Source: Teredinibacter waterburyi (lineage in GTDB: Bacteria > Pseudomonadota > Gammaproteobacteria > Pseudomonadales > Cellvibrionaceae). Taken from it: a stretch of 64,000 nucleotides of DNA. Under the pieces are notes generated by a model. It was not told the origin of the DNA and did not search any database. It worked only from the letters and a program-made list of their open reading frames with translations. The DNA lies in assembly GCF_001922985.1 (NCBI RefSeq), contig NZ_MRUH01000123.1, forward strand, positions 62,001 through 126,000, given 5' to 3'. Shown here in pieces: positions 62,101 through 64,000 of the stretch (positions are counted from its first letter, which is position 1; each line of letters opens with the position of its first letter). The position numbers and the translations under genes were made by a program.

Positions 62101-62622
62101 GTGGACGACGGATTAAAACAGCGCGTAGTAGGTGCAGTCGTATTGCTGGCAGTAGGGGTGGTATTTATCCCTGTGGTGTTTGATCGCGAGCGAATTGAAC
62201 CGGTTGACCGCGATACTCAGATTCCCAATGCTCCGACAATAGAGTTAGTAGAATTCAGTGTTGCCGCCACGCCAACGCCAGTGCCGTCTAGGGCTGAGCC
62301 TGCGGAGTCTGTTTTCGTTCCGGATGAAAAAAAGGCCGTGCCTGAAACCCCTGAGCCAATCTCTCATGCTAGCAATGGAACGCCTAATTCTTGGGTGTTG
62401 CAGATTGCCAGTTACCGTTTTGAAGGCCATGCGAAGCAGACCCGAGATAAATTAATTGCTCTTGGCTATGCCGCTTATGTGCGCGATGTTGAAACTGAGC
62501 GTGGCAAAATGACGCGTTTATTCGTTGGGCCTAAAATTGATAAAAGCGCACTGATAGAGGCGAAGGGTGTTATTGCGAAGGAGTTTGGTGTGCAGCCGAT
62601 TCTACTTAAATTTGAGCCTTAA
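62101..62622 (+). CDS. dedD: SPOR domain protein (DedD-like)
   Basis: Inner-membrane protein with a periplasmic SPOR domain; DedD acts in septal constriction in E. coli. The 173 residues have a short cytoplasmic start, one membrane span (about 8-26), a Pro/Glu-rich linker, and a C-terminal SPOR domain (about 97-170) that begins WVLQIASYRFEGHAK and would bind denuded peptidoglycan. The start is GTG with AAGAGGTGG upstream. The folC-dedD order is conserved; cvpA and purF, which usually follow, are absent. Confidence 0.88.
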   Translation: MDDGLKQRVVGAVVLLAVGVVFIPVVFDRERIEPVDRDTQIPNAPTIELVEFSVAATPTPVPSRAEPAESVFVPDEKKAVPETPEPISHASNGTPNSWVLQIASYRFEGHAKQTRDKLIALGYAAYVRDVETERGKMTRLFVGPKIDKSALIEAKGVIAKEFGVQPILLKFEP

Positions 62623-62635
62623 CTTTTCGGTTATT

Positions 62636-62688
62636 AACAAGGGCTTTGCTCGCGATACTGGTGTTTAGATTTGGGCCCTTGGTTTTTT
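62636..62688 (+). terminator. Rho-independent terminator after dedD
   Basis: AACAAGGGC pairs with GCCCTTGGTT (one bulge) around a 30-base interval and is followed by six T. It ends the truA-dedD run. Confidence 0.6.
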
Positions 62689-62748
62689 GTGATTGTGTTT
62701 CTTTTGGTTTTCGTCCACAAACAACCTCAGGCCCATCGTGCGTAATAA

Positions 62749-62952
62749 CTAGTCTTTAAGTATGAAGGTAATCATCATAGTGACTCGGTACTCGGTTACT
62801 TCAGATCCATTAACGCGAACTGACTGATCTTTAACCCATGCGGATTGGATGTTTTGTATCGTTTTCCCCGCTCGGCGTACGCCCTCATCAATCGCGTCTT
62901 CAAAGCTCTTTGGTGAGGATGAGATAATTTCTGTAACTTTTGCAATAGACAT
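62749..62952 (-). CDS. Dodecin (flavin-binding protein)
   Basis: Small protein forming dodecamers that store or buffer flavins. The 67 residues show the dodecin pattern: MSIAKVTEIISSSPKSFEDA, a helix with VRRAGKTIQNI, then AWVKDQSVRVN and the strand EYRVTMMITFILKD. The usual aromatic flavin-stacking Trp is at the AWVKD position. It is read leftward, with its own upstream region. Confidence 0.9.
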   Translation of the reverse strand: MSIAKVTEIISSSPKSFEDAIDEGVRRAGKTIQNIQSAWVKDQSVRVNGSEVTEYRVTMMITFILKD

Positions 62953-63235
62953 AACATTAATTCCTTTATTGGTGGTGTGGTCGTATTGAATTGAAGGAGC
63001 AGTATAGGGCGTGCTCCAGAGACTCGATGTAAAACCCTGTAAAATCTATCCGTGATTCCGTTACTAGCTGCAGAAATATCTACCTGTACATCGTGTAAAT
63101 TAGGTTTTGCAGCGCTTCTCTTGCAGCCTTATGCTTTAGGCCGAGCGAGTTTTAGATCTCGCGTAACAAGTACATGCTTCTTGTGATTACGCTTTTATCG
63201 CTGGGTTATGTTAACGCTAGTCGCTAACCTGAGTA

Positions 63236-64000
63236 CTATACAAGAGTCTCAGATTTTACTTTTGCTAGCACGGCTCTTTGGCCGCGGTGTATTTTTTCGT
63301 GACTGAGCTTATTCAATAACACCAGTAATACGATTGATGTAATCGCGCCAATCGCGTAGTACTTGATACGATGTGGCTGAAACTCAACTAAAATGAGTGT
63401 GCTAACTAATTCTACCGAGGCTATGCTGCAGATAAATATCAGTAGATCTCTGGGTTTAATTCTGCGGCATATTACCGCCCCAAGTGGTGCTCCGATAATA
63501 ACGACTGGCGCCGCAATAAACCAAAGTTGGCGGACGTCTGCGCTAATGTCATTGAATACCAAGCCCTGCATGGCAGTGCCAACTAAGGCATTTGCAGCCA
63601 TAACTAATACCGATGTTTGCGTTGCCAGCTTTAGGTCTAAGCGAAAATATAAACCCAAAAGGCAAAATGCCAACACGTCAGCGCCAGACCCCATTAGCCC
63701 CGATAATATCCCCCCGGCAGTTCCCGCAATAATGATGAGTTTGTAATCCATCCAGGTGAAGCGGGCGAGCGTTAGGTAATGGGTGTCTTTGTTGGTATAG
63801 GCCCAAACGTAGACCAGTAAAAAAGTAAGAACAAAGAGGGTGAAGGCAATTCGAATGTCGTCTGGCGCGAGCCGAGAGTCCAAATAGCTTAATGATATGC
63901 CTAGCCCAACAAAGGCTGCGGGTAAGTAGATGGCCAAGAAAAACCAAGGGATATTCTTTATTCGAAAGACGATATACAGGGCCGCCGATGTCATTCCGAC
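63236..64000 (-). CDS. TauE/SafE (TSUP) family permease, partial
   Basis: Inner-membrane transporter of the TSUP family, often linked to sulfite or sulfonate export or uptake. The visible part has about 252 residues with seven or eight hydrophobic segments. The family motif of the second half, GTAGGILSGLMGSGAD, is present, but the equivalent first-half motif is missing, and the frame stays open to the window edge, so the N-terminus lies beyond 64000. The substrate cannot be told. Confidence 0.83.
   Translation of the reverse strand, partial: VGMTSAALYIVFRIKNIPWFFLAIYLPAAFVGLGISLSYLDSRLAPDDIRIAFTLFVLTFLLVYVWAYTNKDTHYLTLARFTWMDYKLIIIAGTAGGILSGLMGSGADVLAFCLLGLYFRLDLKLATQTSVLVMAANALVGTAMQGLVFNDISADVRQLWFIAAPVVIIGAPLGAVICRRIKPRDLLIFICSIASVELVSTLILVEFQPHRIKYYAIGAITSIVLLVLLNKLSHEKIHRGQRAVLAKVKSETLV

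Overview
The window is chromosomal housekeeping DNA from a gammaproteobacterium. Several gene orders match the Pseudomonas/Cellvibrio branch: lon-hupB-ppiD, tesA divergent from ybbA-ybbP, gltA divergent from sdhCDAB-sucAB-lpd-sucCD, a LysR gene divergent from leuCDB-asd, and fimV-truA-trpF-trpB-trpA-accD-folC-dedD. A lipoprotein glycoside hydrolase of clan GH-A, a LapG-type protease and moderate G+C point to a marine, polysaccharide-using Cellvibrionales-like organism. That placement is inference from gene order, not a database match. I see no rRNA, tRNA, prophage, insertion sequence or CRISPR array.

Layout. 1-5.4 kb: heat-shock protease Lon (with a sigma32-type promoter), the nucleoid protein HU and the periplasmic folding factor PpiD. 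5.5-10.5 kb: murI, rmuC, a DUF2489 gene, then the leftward tusD-tusC-tusB-trmA group for tRNA modification. 10.7-13.3 kb: a YccA-like membrane protein, a small zinc-ribbon protein and a DASS anion transporter. 13.6-19.9 kb: a GH5-like lipoprotein, the ybbA-ybbP ABC system, tesA and a LapG-like cysteine protease. 20-34.1 kb: the TCA cluster, with citrate synthase reading left and succinate dehydrogenase, 2-oxoglutarate dehydrogenase and succinyl-CoA synthetase reading right, separated by a 1.24-kb non-coding interval. 34.4-41 kb: a DUF4156 lipoprotein, htpG (also with a sigma32-type promoter), then gpsA, DUF4389, sixA, a hydrolase and a DUF4892 gene. 41-46 kb: folE, prmB, aroC, an unrecognised secreted protein and an outer-membrane barrel protein. 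46.3-51.6 kb: a LysR regulator and leuC-leuD-leuB-asd. 52-62.6 kb: fimV, truA, trpFBA, accD, folC and a SPOR protein. 62.7-64 kb: dodecin and a TauE/SafE-type permease cut by the window edge.

How the genes fit together. Citrate synthase feeds the TCA enzymes encoded next to it. Leucine, aspartate-family, tryptophan and chorismate genes cover amino-acid synthesis, and accD and folC add fatty-acid and folate synthesis. Lon and HtpG share a probable heat-shock control signal.

I found no clear undescribed defence or mobile system. The parts that deserve a second look are non-coding: the long sdh leader with a strong promoter and terminator-like hairpins, similar hairpins at two junctions of the TCA cluster, the hairpin in the htpG leader, and the unusual 205-bp gap between trpB and trpA. 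Among proteins, the points of interest are tusBCD without tusE, a Glu in place of the usual catalytic Asp in TrpA, and two proteins I cannot assign (11.5-11.9 kb and 44.2-45.2 kb).
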